From assembly GCF_013337185.1 (NCBI RefSeq), contig NZ_SWDE01000001.1, forward strand, positions 1,178,001 to 1,242,000: a DNA stretch of 64,000 nucleotides, written 5' to 3'. Below are positions 26,857 to 34,801 of this stretch, piece by piece. A program made the position numbers and the translations under genes. Source of the DNA: Serratia proteamaculans (lineage in GTDB: Bacteria; Pseudomonadota; Gammaproteobacteria; Enterobacterales; Enterobacteriaceae). Numbering within the stretch: the first letter of the stretch is position 1; the number at the start of each line of letters is the position of its first letter. Under the pieces are notes generated by a model, which saw only the letters and a list, made by a program, of their open reading frames with translations, was not told the DNA's origin and searched no databases.

Positions 26857-27288
26857 TTAAGGCTTACCGGCCTGCAGTACAAAGCCACGCTGCATATCGC
26901 CCGCAACGCGGAAATAACGACTCTCACCGGCACGTAGCGTCATTGGCAACCGTCCGCTGGTATCACGCCAGATACACAGGCTGTTTTCGATCATATCCTG
27001 CCCAATACTGATTTCGTTATTGCCTACCGGCACCCGGAACTCGGCCTTCTCTTTCGATGCCAGCGATGCGGCAAACTCGCCGTTGATATAAACCCCGGTT
27101 CGACAACTTCCCGCCAGCATCCCGCTGTCGCGCACTACCACTATGGTGGCAAACGGCGTTTGTGGCACATTCTGATAAAGCATCAACCGGCTGGGCGGCG
27201 GTGATTCAGCCTGCTGCAATGGAACGGCCTGAGTGGCACAGCCAGACAACAGCACGGTTGTAACAAGTAACGCGGCGCAATGCTTCAT
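26857..27288 (-). CDS. Outer-membrane-type lipoprotein, unknown function
   Basis: A 143-residue protein with signal peptide MKHCAALLVTTVLLSGCAT; the lipobox LLSGC puts the lipidated cysteine at residue 17. The mature part starts with a Pro/Ser-rich linker, then a beta-rich domain: YQNVPQTPFATIVVVRDSG, VYINGEFAASLASKEKAEF, PVGNNEISI. By eye this resembles DUF2846-like domains of bacterial lipoproteins; that is a guess. The ATG at 27288 follows TTCAGGAGTTCAGG. Single gene. Confidence 0.75.
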   Translation of the reverse strand: MKHCAALLVTTVLLSGCATQAVPLQQAESPPPSRLMLYQNVPQTPFATIVVVRDSGMLAGSCRTGVYINGEFAASLASKEKAEFRVPVGNNEISIGQDMIENSLCIWRDTSGRLPMTLRAGESRYFRVAGDMQRGFVLQAGKP

Positions 27289-27518
27289 CCTGAACTCCTG
27301 AAATAAACCAGTCTTCATACTAGCAAGAGAATGGCCACTGACAGTAGCGCCGGGGCATCACCCATAGAAAAATAGGATAACTTCCAGTGAGCTGAGAAAA
27401 ATCAGGCAGGGAAAAGCCTTACCTGTGCCGACCCTATTGCTTGCCAGGCAAGACAGTCGGCAGCTATAAGAAGATTCCGTGGTTAGTATATTGAAATGAA
27501 TAAGATTTTTATGATTTT

Positions 27519-27878
27519 TTAAAGCTTAACCATGCGTTTTTGGATGTCCTCGCGAAAGGCGCTGGCCACATAGTTAAAGCCATTTTCAGTCACATAGACC
27601 CGCGAATAACCGTTCTCGGACACTGTGGTCACCATATAACCGGCGTTAATCATCTCCGTAGAGGGTGCATTCATAAGAGTAAGAAAACCGCGTCCACGGC
27701 ACCATTGATAGAAGCGAGTACGACCATAACCCAATGAATCACCGACATCAGAAAGGTTTCTCAACCTATCACAATCCTCTGATAGTGAAGGTAAATCACC
27801 ACTATCTTTAGGTATTTCAGGTTTATTTTCCAAAATATAACTCCCTTTAATCTCTTCATCATCATGACTATCATTCAT
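27519..27878 (-). CDS. Phage antirepressor-like (ANT domain) orphan protein
   Basis: A 119-residue protein with an acidic disordered start and a C-terminal domain (LSDVGDSLGYGRTRFYQWCRGRGFL through SRVYVTENGFNYVASAF). The domain has the layout of the ANT/KilA-C domain at the end of phage antirepressors: a winged helix beginning 'the-regulator-starts, level-N', then a Tyr/Thr-x-Gly beta wing. No other phage gene is nearby. The gene and its flanks are much richer in A and T than the rest of the window, which suggests transfer. Function unknown. Confidence 0.6.
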   Translation of the reverse strand: MNDSHDDEEIKGSYILENKPEIPKDSGDLPSLSEDCDRLRNLSDVGDSLGYGRTRFYQWCRGRGFLTLMNAPSTEMINAGYMVTTVSENGYSRVYVTENGFNYVASAFREDIQKRMVKL

Positions 27879-28298
27879 CGATCCTGAATCTAAAAAATTT
27901 ACACCTGAATTGCAATCTCATTACCGACATATTCAATAATGGTTTTAATTGTGAGCATTTATAAAAATCAATATAAACATCCTTACCTTAACTCCCCAAA
28001 GTATAAATATCCTTATGCAGCCAATAATAAGAATAAATCCTTAGGTAAATATCTTAATAAATAATCTGAAAACAGACACAGAAGAAACTTAGCACGAATA
28101 TGATAACCAATAAGTATTATTCTACTTGTCAGCAAGCTCCGCACTTCCTTCATTGCCGCCAGTCTCACCTCAACCTTTTCTAAACAATAACTATTATCAT
28201 TTCCAATTTTGACCGCAGTTTATTACACTCACGCCCCACCTCGTCTAGGAAGATTCTTAGCGTGTGCGTACAGGACGAAAGGAAGAGTCAGGGATACC
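27879..28298. other. AT-rich gene-free stretch
   Basis: About 420 bases of markedly AT-rich sequence between the ANT-domain gene and the next lipoprotein. No open frame with a ribosome site, RNA gene or long repeat was found. It looks like part of an acquired segment and would be a natural H-NS target. Confidence 0.5.
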
Positions 28299-28655
28299 AT
28301 GAAGAAGTATAGAATTTTGATTTTATTACCATTAGCAACATTGACCGCCTGCACCCAATGGGAAAGGGCCGGCGCCGGCAACGCCACCCGCGAGGCGGAG
28401 TATGCCGAATGCAAGGGGCGGGGATACGAGCGATTCCCTCCCGATGTGGTACGTGACTTTGAGTTTAGCTACGAGAACCAATACCACAGCTGCGAGAAAG
28501 ACAAAAAAGACTGCCCGAAAGGCTACCGTTACGATAAACAACCGTCGTTTAAAACGGTGCAAAACGATCGCAATGAAGGGGCACGAACGGCGACTATCGA
28601 AGCTTGTATGTATGGCAAAGGCTGGCATGAGAAAACCCATTACTGGCCACAGTAA
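28299..28655 (+). CDS. Small lipoprotein, unknown function
   Basis: A 118-residue protein with signal peptide MKKYRILILLPLATLTACT; the lipobox LTAC puts the lipidated Cys at residue 18. The mature part is charged and contains paired cysteines (YAECKGRGY, YHSCEKDKKDCPKG, IEACMYGKGW), probably disulfide-bonded in the periplasm. AGGGATACC precedes the ATG at 28299. I do not recognise the family. Confidence 0.7.
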   Translation: MKKYRILILLPLATLTACTQWERAGAGNATREAEYAECKGRGYERFPPDVVRDFEFSYENQYHSCEKDKKDCPKGYRYDKQPSFKTVQNDRNEGARTATIEACMYGKGWHEKTHYWPQ

Positions 28656-28711
28656 TCTCAGCGTTGTCGAGGCTGGCACTTGGCTCAACTGACACAGCTT
28701 GCCGCCGGGGA

Positions 28712-28867
28712 TTATTCATCATCACCGTGCGGCATGCCGGTCCTGGGCCTGGCTTTATTGTGTTCCGGTTTTTTATCTTTTGCGGCCGATAATGCCCGCC
28801 CAATCAACCACAGTAGCAGCGGTATCAGCAGCAGGCACAGCCCCAGTGTAATCAGTGCATTTGTCAT
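28712..28867 (-). CDS. 51-residue membrane peptide
   Basis: Starts with a leucine-rich span (MTNALITLGLCLLLIPLLLW) followed by a basic, then acidic soluble tail ending MPHGDDE. It lies 48 bases after the stop of the D-hydroxyproline dehydrogenase alpha-subunit gene on the same strand, so it may be the last gene of that operon. The ribosome site is poor (GGCGGACAACGG). Not recognised. Confidence 0.5.
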   Translation of the reverse strand: MTNALITLGLCLLLIPLLLWLIGRALSAAKDKKPEHNKARPRTGMPHGDDE

Positions 28868-28915
28868 CCGTTGTCCGCCCGATCTTTCTGGTCACTATGT
28901 CTGAGTGTAGCAGGC

Positions 28916-30178
28916 TTATCCGTCGCTCTCGCTACGTTCCAACCGTGCCAGGGTGGCCAGCCTGGCTGGCGTCAGGGGGATCCGTGGGGCGGGCAGTGGC
29001 CAGTCGAACAGATGACGCGCCGCCGTCGCACAGATCTTGCCCTGGCAAGCGCCCATGCCACAGCGGCTGCTCAACTTGGCTGCCGTCCAATCGGCTGATC
29101 CACTTAACTGATGCAGCGGTACATCCTCACAACGACACAATAGCGTTTCCGGTGTCGCCAGCGTTTTCAGCACCGGGTTAAGCACAAAGGTTCGCGCTAC
29201 CGCACAAGCAAATCGCCGCCACTTATCACGTTGCGCCGTTAATGCCTGTGCCTGGATCAGGTTTCCGGTAGCAGCGTAACCGGCAATCGCCCCCTCAGCC
29301 AGCGCCAACTCGCTGCCGCCGATCCCGGTACATTCACCGGCGGCATAAATCTGCGGCTGACTGGTTTGCTGGTGAGGGTTCACGGCAACCGCGTTATCCT
29401 CAATTGCACACCCCAACAACATCGCCAATTCGATATTCGCCACCAACCCAAACCCACAGGCCAGACGATCGCAATCTAACGTTACCTCGCGAGCCCCTTT
29501 TTGCATCCGAATCGCCGTCAGCCGCTGATCGCCTGACGCCTCCAATACATAGCTGTCAGGACAATAATGCCGATTGAACAGGCTAAAGGACTGACGTAAC
29601 TTCAGCGGCCAGCGCCACAATCCTGCGGCAAAAGCAGCCAGCCGTGCAGCGGGGGCCTGTTCCGCCAGCATCACCACTTCGCCACCTGCTTTGACTACGC
29701 TGGCAGCAACGGCCAACAGCAATGGCCCACTACCGGCAATCGCCACCCTTTCCCCTTTAATAGACAACCCCTGCTTAATCTGCGCCTGCAGCCCACCGGC
29801 ACCGGTCACTCCGGGCAGGGTCCAACCGGGAAAAGGCAACAAAAGTTCACGGGCACCACAACACAGGATCAGCGCCTGATAATCAACCACCCCGCTCCCC
29901 GTCTCATCTTCATAGAGAATTTTCTGCGGCCCGCACTGGGCGATAATCTTCACGCCGTTAAGCAGCGTCACATTATTCAGCGCCCCCACCGCCTGCCGGT
30001 ATTGCTGCGCCAGAGTCGGCAACGCCACGTTCGGCCCGTCGCGCCAGATCTGCCCGCCGGGACGCAGGTTATCGTCGAGCACCAACACAGACTGTCCACT
30101 CTGCGCCGCAGCACGGGCTGCCGCCAACCCTGCCGGGCCCGCACCAATAATCAGCACATCGCACGCAAGATCACTCAT
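28916..30178 (-). CDS. D-hydroxyproline dehydrogenase, FAD/NAD(P)-binding alpha subunit
   Basis: Part of a three-subunit membrane-associated dehydrogenase that oxidises cis-4-hydroxy-D-proline to pyrroline-4-hydroxy-2-carboxylate. The 420-residue product has an N-terminal dinucleotide fold (DVLIIGAGPAGLAAARAA), a second one (VAIAGSGPLLLAVA), and a C-terminal cysteine cluster of the BFD-like Fe-S type (LCRCEDVP, SRCGMGACQGKIC). The ATG at 30178 overlaps the gamma-subunit stop by eight bases. Relatives include LhpF-type subunits and HcnB, but the operon fixes the role. Confidence 0.88.
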   Translation of the reverse strand: MSDLACDVLIIGAGPAGLAAARAAAQSGQSVLVLDDNLRPGGQIWRDGPNVALPTLAQQYRQAVGALNNVTLLNGVKIIAQCGPQKILYEDETGSGVVDYQALILCCGARELLLPFPGWTLPGVTGAGGLQAQIKQGLSIKGERVAIAGSGPLLLAVAASVVKAGGEVVMLAEQAPAARLAAFAAGLWRWPLKLRQSFSLFNRHYCPDSYVLEASGDQRLTAIRMQKGAREVTLDCDRLACGFGLVANIELAMLLGCAIEDNAVAVNPHQQTSQPQIYAAGECTGIGGSELALAEGAIAGYAATGNLIQAQALTAQRDKWRRFACAVARTFVLNPVLKTLATPETLLCRCEDVPLHQLSGSADWTAAKLSSRCGMGACQGKICATAARHLFDWPLPAPRIPLTPARLATLARLERSESDG

Positions 30179-30416
30179 TTTCGGTCCTCTCAATACGCAT
30201 TCCTGGCTGGCACAACGTCTGGCACGCCAGCCGCCGCAGGCCATTCACCGTAACCCGGCACTCCTGGCAGATGCCCATGCCGCAAAACGCGGTGCGGGGC
30301 TGCCCATTGACCGATATACGGCAGCTATCCAGTCCGAGCGCTGCGGCTACGCTGAGCCCTTCGGGTACGCAGAGACTTTCACCGTTGAGGGTCAACGTCA
30401 GTCGATTTTGTTTCAT
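30171..30416 (-). CDS. D-hydroxyproline dehydrogenase, [2Fe-2S] gamma subunit
   Basis: An 81-residue ferredoxin-like subunit that passes electrons between the flavin subunits. The cluster ligands are Cys45, Cys50, Cys53 (FCGMGICQEC) and Cys65. It is HcnA-like in size and fold. Its start overlaps the beta-subunit stop by four bases (ATGA) and its end overlaps the alpha start, so the three subunits are translationally coupled. Confidence 0.9.
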   Translation of the reverse strand: MKQNRLTLTLNGESLCVPEGLSVAAALGLDSCRISVNGQPRTAFCGMGICQECRVTVNGLRRLACQTLCQPGMRIERTENE

Positions 30417-31537
30417 ACCAGCAACGCCTCTTTAGGGAACATTCGTGCGGCCAGATAAGGGGTATCGTCAATCGCCGGTCGATGATTATGGATCTGCGCG
30501 GCAATCAACGCGGCGCTGCCCAGCGCGGTGGTAACCCCCAGCCCCTCGTGCCCCAATGCCAGCCACAGCCAGCGATGCTGGGGATGTGGCCCGAGCAGCG
30601 GTAAACCGTCGGAGGACGCGGCACGCAAGCCAGTCCAGCAGCGGATAATGTTCATCTGCGCCAGTGCAGGAAGAAAGGTGCCAGCACGTGCCAGCATGGC
30701 GGCCAGTAACGGCATGTCGATGTCGCTGTCTGGGGCGTCAAACTGGCGGGAGGAGCCGATCAACAGCTGGCCGGTTGGCCGCGCCTGAACGTTAAACGCC
30801 ACCGAAGTCCCGTCGCTGGCGTGCGCGCTGGCACCATAACCCAGTTCAACCAATTGATGATGCACCCGTTGCGGGTAGCGATCGGTGATCGCCAGATGCC
30901 CTTTCTTGGCGCGTAGCAAGGGTTGCTCCAGTAACCTGTCGGCCTGTAAACCACAGGCCAGCACCACTACCGGTGCGGTTAAACGTTCGCCGCTGGTCAG
31001 CACCAGCGCCTGCTGTTCCAGCGCGGTAACTTCACCCGCAATCACCCTGACCGCGGGGCCGGCGTCAGCCACTAACCAGCGGGCAACGTTTGGCGCATAA
31101 ACGATGCCATCACCCGGCACGCGTAAACCACCGGCCAGCCCTGGCCGCAGCATGGGTTCAAGGGCAGTCACCTGCGCGGCGTTCAGTGCTTGGCTGATCA
31201 CACCGTACTCCGCCATGCGTTGCAGTTTACCTTCGGCAATCGCCATTTCGTCGTCCCGCTCCGCCAGCCACAGCGTACCGCAGCCGCGCCAGGCACAGTT
31301 TTCCGGCATTCTTTCCACCAGACTGCGCCACAGTTGCAATGAATAGGCGCTTAAAGCCAGTTCAGCAGGATTATCATCCATGCACACCAGATGCCCCATA
31401 CCGGCCGCCGTCGCCCCGGCACGCTGGTTGTCCACCAGCAAAACTTGTAATCCTTGCTGCGCCAGCCGCCAGGCGCAGGCAGCGCCGATAATGCCGGCCC
31501 CCACCACAATCGCCTCCGCCTGCCTGCCGGCTACCAT
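30413..31537 (-). CDS. D-hydroxyproline dehydrogenase, FAD-dependent beta (catalytic) subunit
   Basis: D-amino-acid-oxidase-fold flavoprotein of 374 residues with the N-terminal FAD motif IVVGAGIIGAACAWRLAQ (residues ~10-27), GAGATAAGMGHL-like flavin contacts, and the C-terminal motif GLPLLGPHPQHRWLWLALGHEGLGV. It probably carries the substrate-oxidising flavin. The ATG at 31537 overlaps the epimerase stop (ATGA) and has GGGGGAT as ribosome site. Confidence 0.88.
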   Translation of the reverse strand: MVAGRQAEAIVVGAGIIGAACAWRLAQQGLQVLLVDNQRAGATAAGMGHLVCMDDNPAELALSAYSLQLWRSLVERMPENCAWRGCGTLWLAERDDEMAIAEGKLQRMAEYGVISQALNAAQVTALEPMLRPGLAGGLRVPGDGIVYAPNVARWLVADAGPAVRVIAGEVTALEQQALVLTSGERLTAPVVVLACGLQADRLLEQPLLRAKKGHLAITDRYPQRVHHQLVELGYGASAHASDGTSVAFNVQARPTGQLLIGSSRQFDAPDSDIDMPLLAAMLARAGTFLPALAQMNIIRCWTGLRAASSDGLPLLGPHPQHRWLWLALGHEGLGVTTALGSAALIAAQIHNHRPAIDDTPYLAARMFPKEALLV

Positions 31538-32484
31538 CAGCGGATCCCCCAAACGAAGGGATCGCGCTCATCCAGCAGCAGTTGGCTGTCAGCGCAAACG
31601 TAAGCTTGCCCACGAATAAAGGGAGTCACGCGATCGCCGTTGCGCTGGTAATAGCCGCTGAAGCGACTGCCAATCACGCTCGCCTGGTGCCAGATCTCAC
31701 CCGGCTGCAATTTGCCGTCGGCCGCCAGACAGGCCAGTTTGGCGCTGGTGCCGGTGCCACAGGGTGAGCGATCGTAAGCCTTGCCGGGGCACAGCACAAA
31801 GTTGCGGCTATCGGCCTGCGGGTCGGCCGCAAACAGCTCGATATGGTCGATAACGCCGCCGTCTTCGCCATATATCCCTGCGCCCTCAAGCGCCTGGCGT
31901 ACCGCCCAGCTAAAGGCGGTGAGCGCATCCAGATTTTGAGTATTGATCGCCAGATGATGTTCGCCGATCAGAAAAAACCAGTTACCGCCCCAGGCGATAT
32001 CACCCACCACCGGCCCGTAGCCGCTGACCTCAACCCTGACCTGTCGGCGATAACGATAGGCCGGTACGTTTTCCACCGTCACGCTACCATCCTGATGCAA
32101 GGTGGCGTTCACCGTACCCACCGGGGTTTCGATCAGGTGTTCACCGACGCCGATTCGTCCCAGGTAGGCCAGCGAGGCCACCAGACCTATGGTGCCGTGG
32201 CCACACATGCCCAAATAGCCGCTGTTGTTGAAGAAAATCACTCCGGCGGCGGCCTGCGGTGAGCAGGGCTGACACAGTAAGGCTCCCACCAGCACGTCGT
32301 TACCGCGAGGCTCCAGAATGATGGCGCTGCGCCAGTCGTCGTACCGTTGAGCAAACAGCGCCTTGCGCTCCGCCATACTGCCGGTACCCAAATCGGGGAA
32401 GCCTTCGACAATCAGTCGGGTGGGTTCCCCGGCGGTATGGGAATCGATCGCCCGCAGCGCGGTAAAATGCGAAGAAAGTGCCAT
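31537..32484 (-). CDS. 4-hydroxyproline 2-epimerase
   Basis: Proline-racemase-family enzyme (315 residues) that converts trans-4-hydroxy-L-proline to cis-4-hydroxy-D-proline, the first step of the pathway. Both catalytic cysteines are present, Cys94 in GMCGHGTIG and Cys242 in SPCGTGTS; this separates it from trans-3-hydroxyproline dehydratase, which has Thr in place of the second. The ATG at 32484 follows CCAGGAGACTCCG. The frame stays open 57 codons upstream, but that sequence is the divergent control region. First gene of the - strand operon. Confidence 0.93.
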   Translation of the reverse strand: MALSSHFTALRAIDSHTAGEPTRLIVEGFPDLGTGSMAERKALFAQRYDDWRSAIILEPRGNDVLVGALLCQPCSPQAAAGVIFFNNSGYLGMCGHGTIGLVASLAYLGRIGVGEHLIETPVGTVNATLHQDGSVTVENVPAYRYRRQVRVEVSGYGPVVGDIAWGGNWFFLIGEHHLAINTQNLDALTAFSWAVRQALEGAGIYGEDGGVIDHIELFAADPQADSRNFVLCPGKAYDRSPCGTGTSAKLACLAADGKLQPGEIWHQASVIGSRFSGYYQRNGDRVTPFIRGQAYVCADSQLLLDERDPFVWGIR

Positions 32485-32769
32485 CGGAGTCTCCTGGGTT
32501 AATGAAATGTTACCGATGGAGCTAGACTGACCGAATCTGCTGACGGCGGCTTGATGCATTTCGGCGTGGCAAATGCCGAAATCAGCACAATCCCTCTGAC
32601 AGGGATTAGTCGGGTCGGTACAACCCAGTGAACAAAAGTATGCGGTGATCCGCATAATTGGCAGCTACGCTTGAAAAGTTATAAGAAAGTTAATATTGAT
32701 GAGGCGCTTGCCAAACGGCCGGTCCGGCCATCTCAGATTCTGTGTCACCCAGCGGGAAAAGGTATTGCC
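32485..32769. promoter_or_regulatory. Divergent control region of the hydroxyproline locus
   Basis: Lies between the epimerase and the AraC-family gene. It holds two inverted repeats: ATTTCGGC (32558-32565) with GCCGAAAT (32575-32582), and AATCCCT with AGGGATT (32589-32607). These are candidate sites for the adjacent regulator. Confidence 0.5.
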
Positions 32770-33615
32770 ATGCGATTAGCCCAGGATCATCAGCTTGTTA
32801 CGGCTTCCCGTCCGGTTATCGAGGAACCGGAAGAAGACATTTTTGCCGTTGAACAACTGTCACGCTGGTGCGATGGCCTGGCACAACAGCGTCCGAATAC
32901 CCTGCATGATCTGCTCAACTCTCTGGCTCTGATCGCACCGCTGCTCAATGCTATTCCCAACGTGGTGTTTTTTATCAAGGATCTGCAAGCGCGTTACCTG
33001 CTGGCCAACCTGACGCTGGCCAAGCGCTGCGGTTTTAAAACCGTCACGCCGCTGCTGGGAAAAACCTCGGCGGAGGTGTTCCCGACCCAGCTTGGCTCGG
33101 GTTATACCGAACAGGATCTGCGGGTACTGCAGCAGGGAGCCTTGATTCAGGACCAACTGGAAATGCACCTGTACAGTGGGCGAGAGACCGGTTGGTGCCT
33201 GACACAAAAACTGGCGCTCTATGACGTTCGGGGCAAGATCATCGGTATGGCGGGCATCTCGCACGATCTGCAGGAGGCCAAAGCCAATCATCCTGCCTAT
33301 CAGCGGCTGGCGGCGATCGACGTCTATATCCGTCAGCACTATGCCCGACCGATTGCCCTGGAGGAATTAACCGCCCTCACCGCCCTTTCCGTGGCGCAGA
33401 TCGAGCGCTACTGCAAACGTATTTTCCACCTCACGCCACGGCAAATGATCCACAAGGTGCGGCTGGAAAAAGCCACCGAACTGCTGGCCGGCGATTTACC
33501 CATAACCGACATTGCCCTGCAGTGCGGTTACACCGATCACAGCGCATTCAGCCGCCAATTCAAAGCCATGACCGGCTCCACGCCACGTGACTTCCGCATT
33601 AGCATCAATTCATAA
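32770..33615 (+). CDS. AraC-family regulator with a PAS-like sensor, hydroxyproline locus
   Basis: Probable activator of the surrounding genes, 281 residues. The N-terminal half holds a PAS-like fold (AIPNVVFFIKDLQARYLLANLTLAKRCGF, ~58-86, and GMAGISHDLQEAK near 160-172). The C-terminal ~95 residues form the double HTH of AraC proteins (ALEELTALTALSVAQIERYCKRIFHLTP, then ITDIALQCGYTDHSAFSRQFKAMTG). I chose the ATG at 32770, seven bases after AAAAGG; a TTG at 32671 would add 33 residues of low quality. It resembles LhpR-type regulators in context. Confidence 0.83.
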   Translation: MRLAQDHQLVTASRPVIEEPEEDIFAVEQLSRWCDGLAQQRPNTLHDLLNSLALIAPLLNAIPNVVFFIKDLQARYLLANLTLAKRCGFKTVTPLLGKTSAEVFPTQLGSGYTEQDLRVLQQGALIQDQLEMHLYSGRETGWCLTQKLALYDVRGKIIGMAGISHDLQEAKANHPAYQRLAAIDVYIRQHYARPIALEELTALTALSVAQIERYCKRIFHLTPRQMIHKVRLEKATELLAGDLPITDIALQCGYTDHSAFSRQFKAMTGSTPRDFRISINS

Positions 33616-33823
33616 CCCACTGATTTATTTTATCAAACAGTTTATTTTCGGCGCTTTGACGGCCCGTTTTTTGCTTGCCTGATACTCTGCGCCACTGTGC
33701 CAATTTCGTCATGGCATTCGGAGAAAACCGTCAAGCCCCTGCGGACAATACAGGTCAATCTGTGATTGGATTTTACCAATAATTCACCATTGATTAACAA
33801 ACTTGGACGACAGGATAAACACT

Positions 33824-34744
33824 ATGAGCCATAAAGCCATTAGCTGGAGCGGCGTGTTCCCGGCGGTCAGCACTCAGTTTCGTAGCGATTTCTCTCTGGA
33901 TCTCGATGCCACCCATACGGTGATCAAAAACCTGGTCAAAGACGGCGTTTCTGGCCTGGTGGTGTGTGGCACCGTGGGCGAAAACACCTCGATGACCGTT
34001 CAGGAAAAATTGTCGGTGATTGAAGTGGCACGCGATGCGGCACAGGGCAAAGTACCAGTGATTGCCGGTATTGCGGAATTCACTACTGCCTTTGCGCGTG
34101 ACATGGCGCGTGAAGCGCAAAAGGTCGGCGTCGACGGCATCATGGTCATGCCCGCGCTGGTCTACTCTGCCAAACCCCATGAAACTGCCGCCCACTTTCG
34201 CAGCGTTGCCGGTGCCACCGATCTGCCGATCATGGTCTACAACAACCCGCCAATTTACAAAAACGACGTGACGCCCGACATCCTGACGTCATTGGTCGAT
34301 TGCGAAAACATTGTCTGTTTCAAAGACTCTTCCGGCGACACCCGCCGCTTTATCGACCTGCGTAACGAAGTGGGCGATCGCTTTGTGCTGTTCGCCGGGC
34401 TCGATGACGTGGTGCTGGAAAGTATCGCCGTCGGTGCCGAAGGCTGGATCTCCGGCATGTCCAACGCCTTCCCGCGAGAAGGGGAAACGCTGTTCCGTCT
34501 GGCGAAGCAAAAACGCTTTGAGGAAGCGCTGGCGCTGTATAGCTGGTTTATGCCGTTGCTGCATCTGGACGCGCGTCCGGATCTGGTGCAGTGCATCAAG
34601 CTGTGTGAAGAGTTGGTCGGCCGTGGCAGTTCAATCACTCGCCCGCCGCGCCTGGCGTTACAAGGCGATACTCTGGCCGAAGTCACCGCCGTGGTTAAAA
34701 AAGCACTGGCAAACCGCCCAGAATTGCCGGACGTCGGCCTGTAA
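33824..34744 (+). CDS. Pyrroline-4-hydroxy-2-carboxylate deaminase (DHDPS family)
   Basis: Class I aldolase-fold enzyme (306 residues) that deaminates and opens the pyrroline ring to give alpha-ketoglutarate semialdehyde and ammonia. The Schiff-base lysine is Lys167 (VCFKDSSGD) and the partner tyrosine Tyr139 (VYNNPPIY). The N-terminal motif GTVGENTSMTVQEK is family-typical. The ATG at 33824 follows ACAGGATAAACACT. Taken alone it could be any DHDPS-family lyase; the neighbours decide the function. Confidence 0.88.
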   Translation: MSHKAISWSGVFPAVSTQFRSDFSLDLDATHTVIKNLVKDGVSGLVVCGTVGENTSMTVQEKLSVIEVARDAAQGKVPVIAGIAEFTTAFARDMAREAQKVGVDGIMVMPALVYSAKPHETAAHFRSVAGATDLPIMVYNNPPIYKNDVTPDILTSLVDCENIVCFKDSSGDTRRFIDLRNEVGDRFVLFAGLDDVVLESIAVGAEGWISGMSNAFPREGETLFRLAKQKRFEEALALYSWFMPLLHLDARPDLVQCIKLCEELVGRGSSITRPPRLALQGDTLAEVTAVVKKALANRPELPDVGL

Positions 34745-34801
34745 TTGCCACCCTCGCCCGGCCGCCTGCCGGGCCTGAACACCAGCCAATCGGGGGAACC
34801 C

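Noticed and set aside
31537-32484. Trans-3-hydroxyproline dehydratase or proline racemase
   Set aside because: Both catalytic cysteines are present, which excludes the Cys/Thr dehydratase. The dehydrogenase, deaminase and semialdehyde dehydrogenase neighbours point to 4-hydroxyproline epimerase rather than proline racemase.
32485-32655. 57-codon N-terminal extension of the hydroxyproline epimerase
   Set aside because: The extension runs through the divergent control region. The ATG at 32484 has a strong ribosome site and gives the family length.
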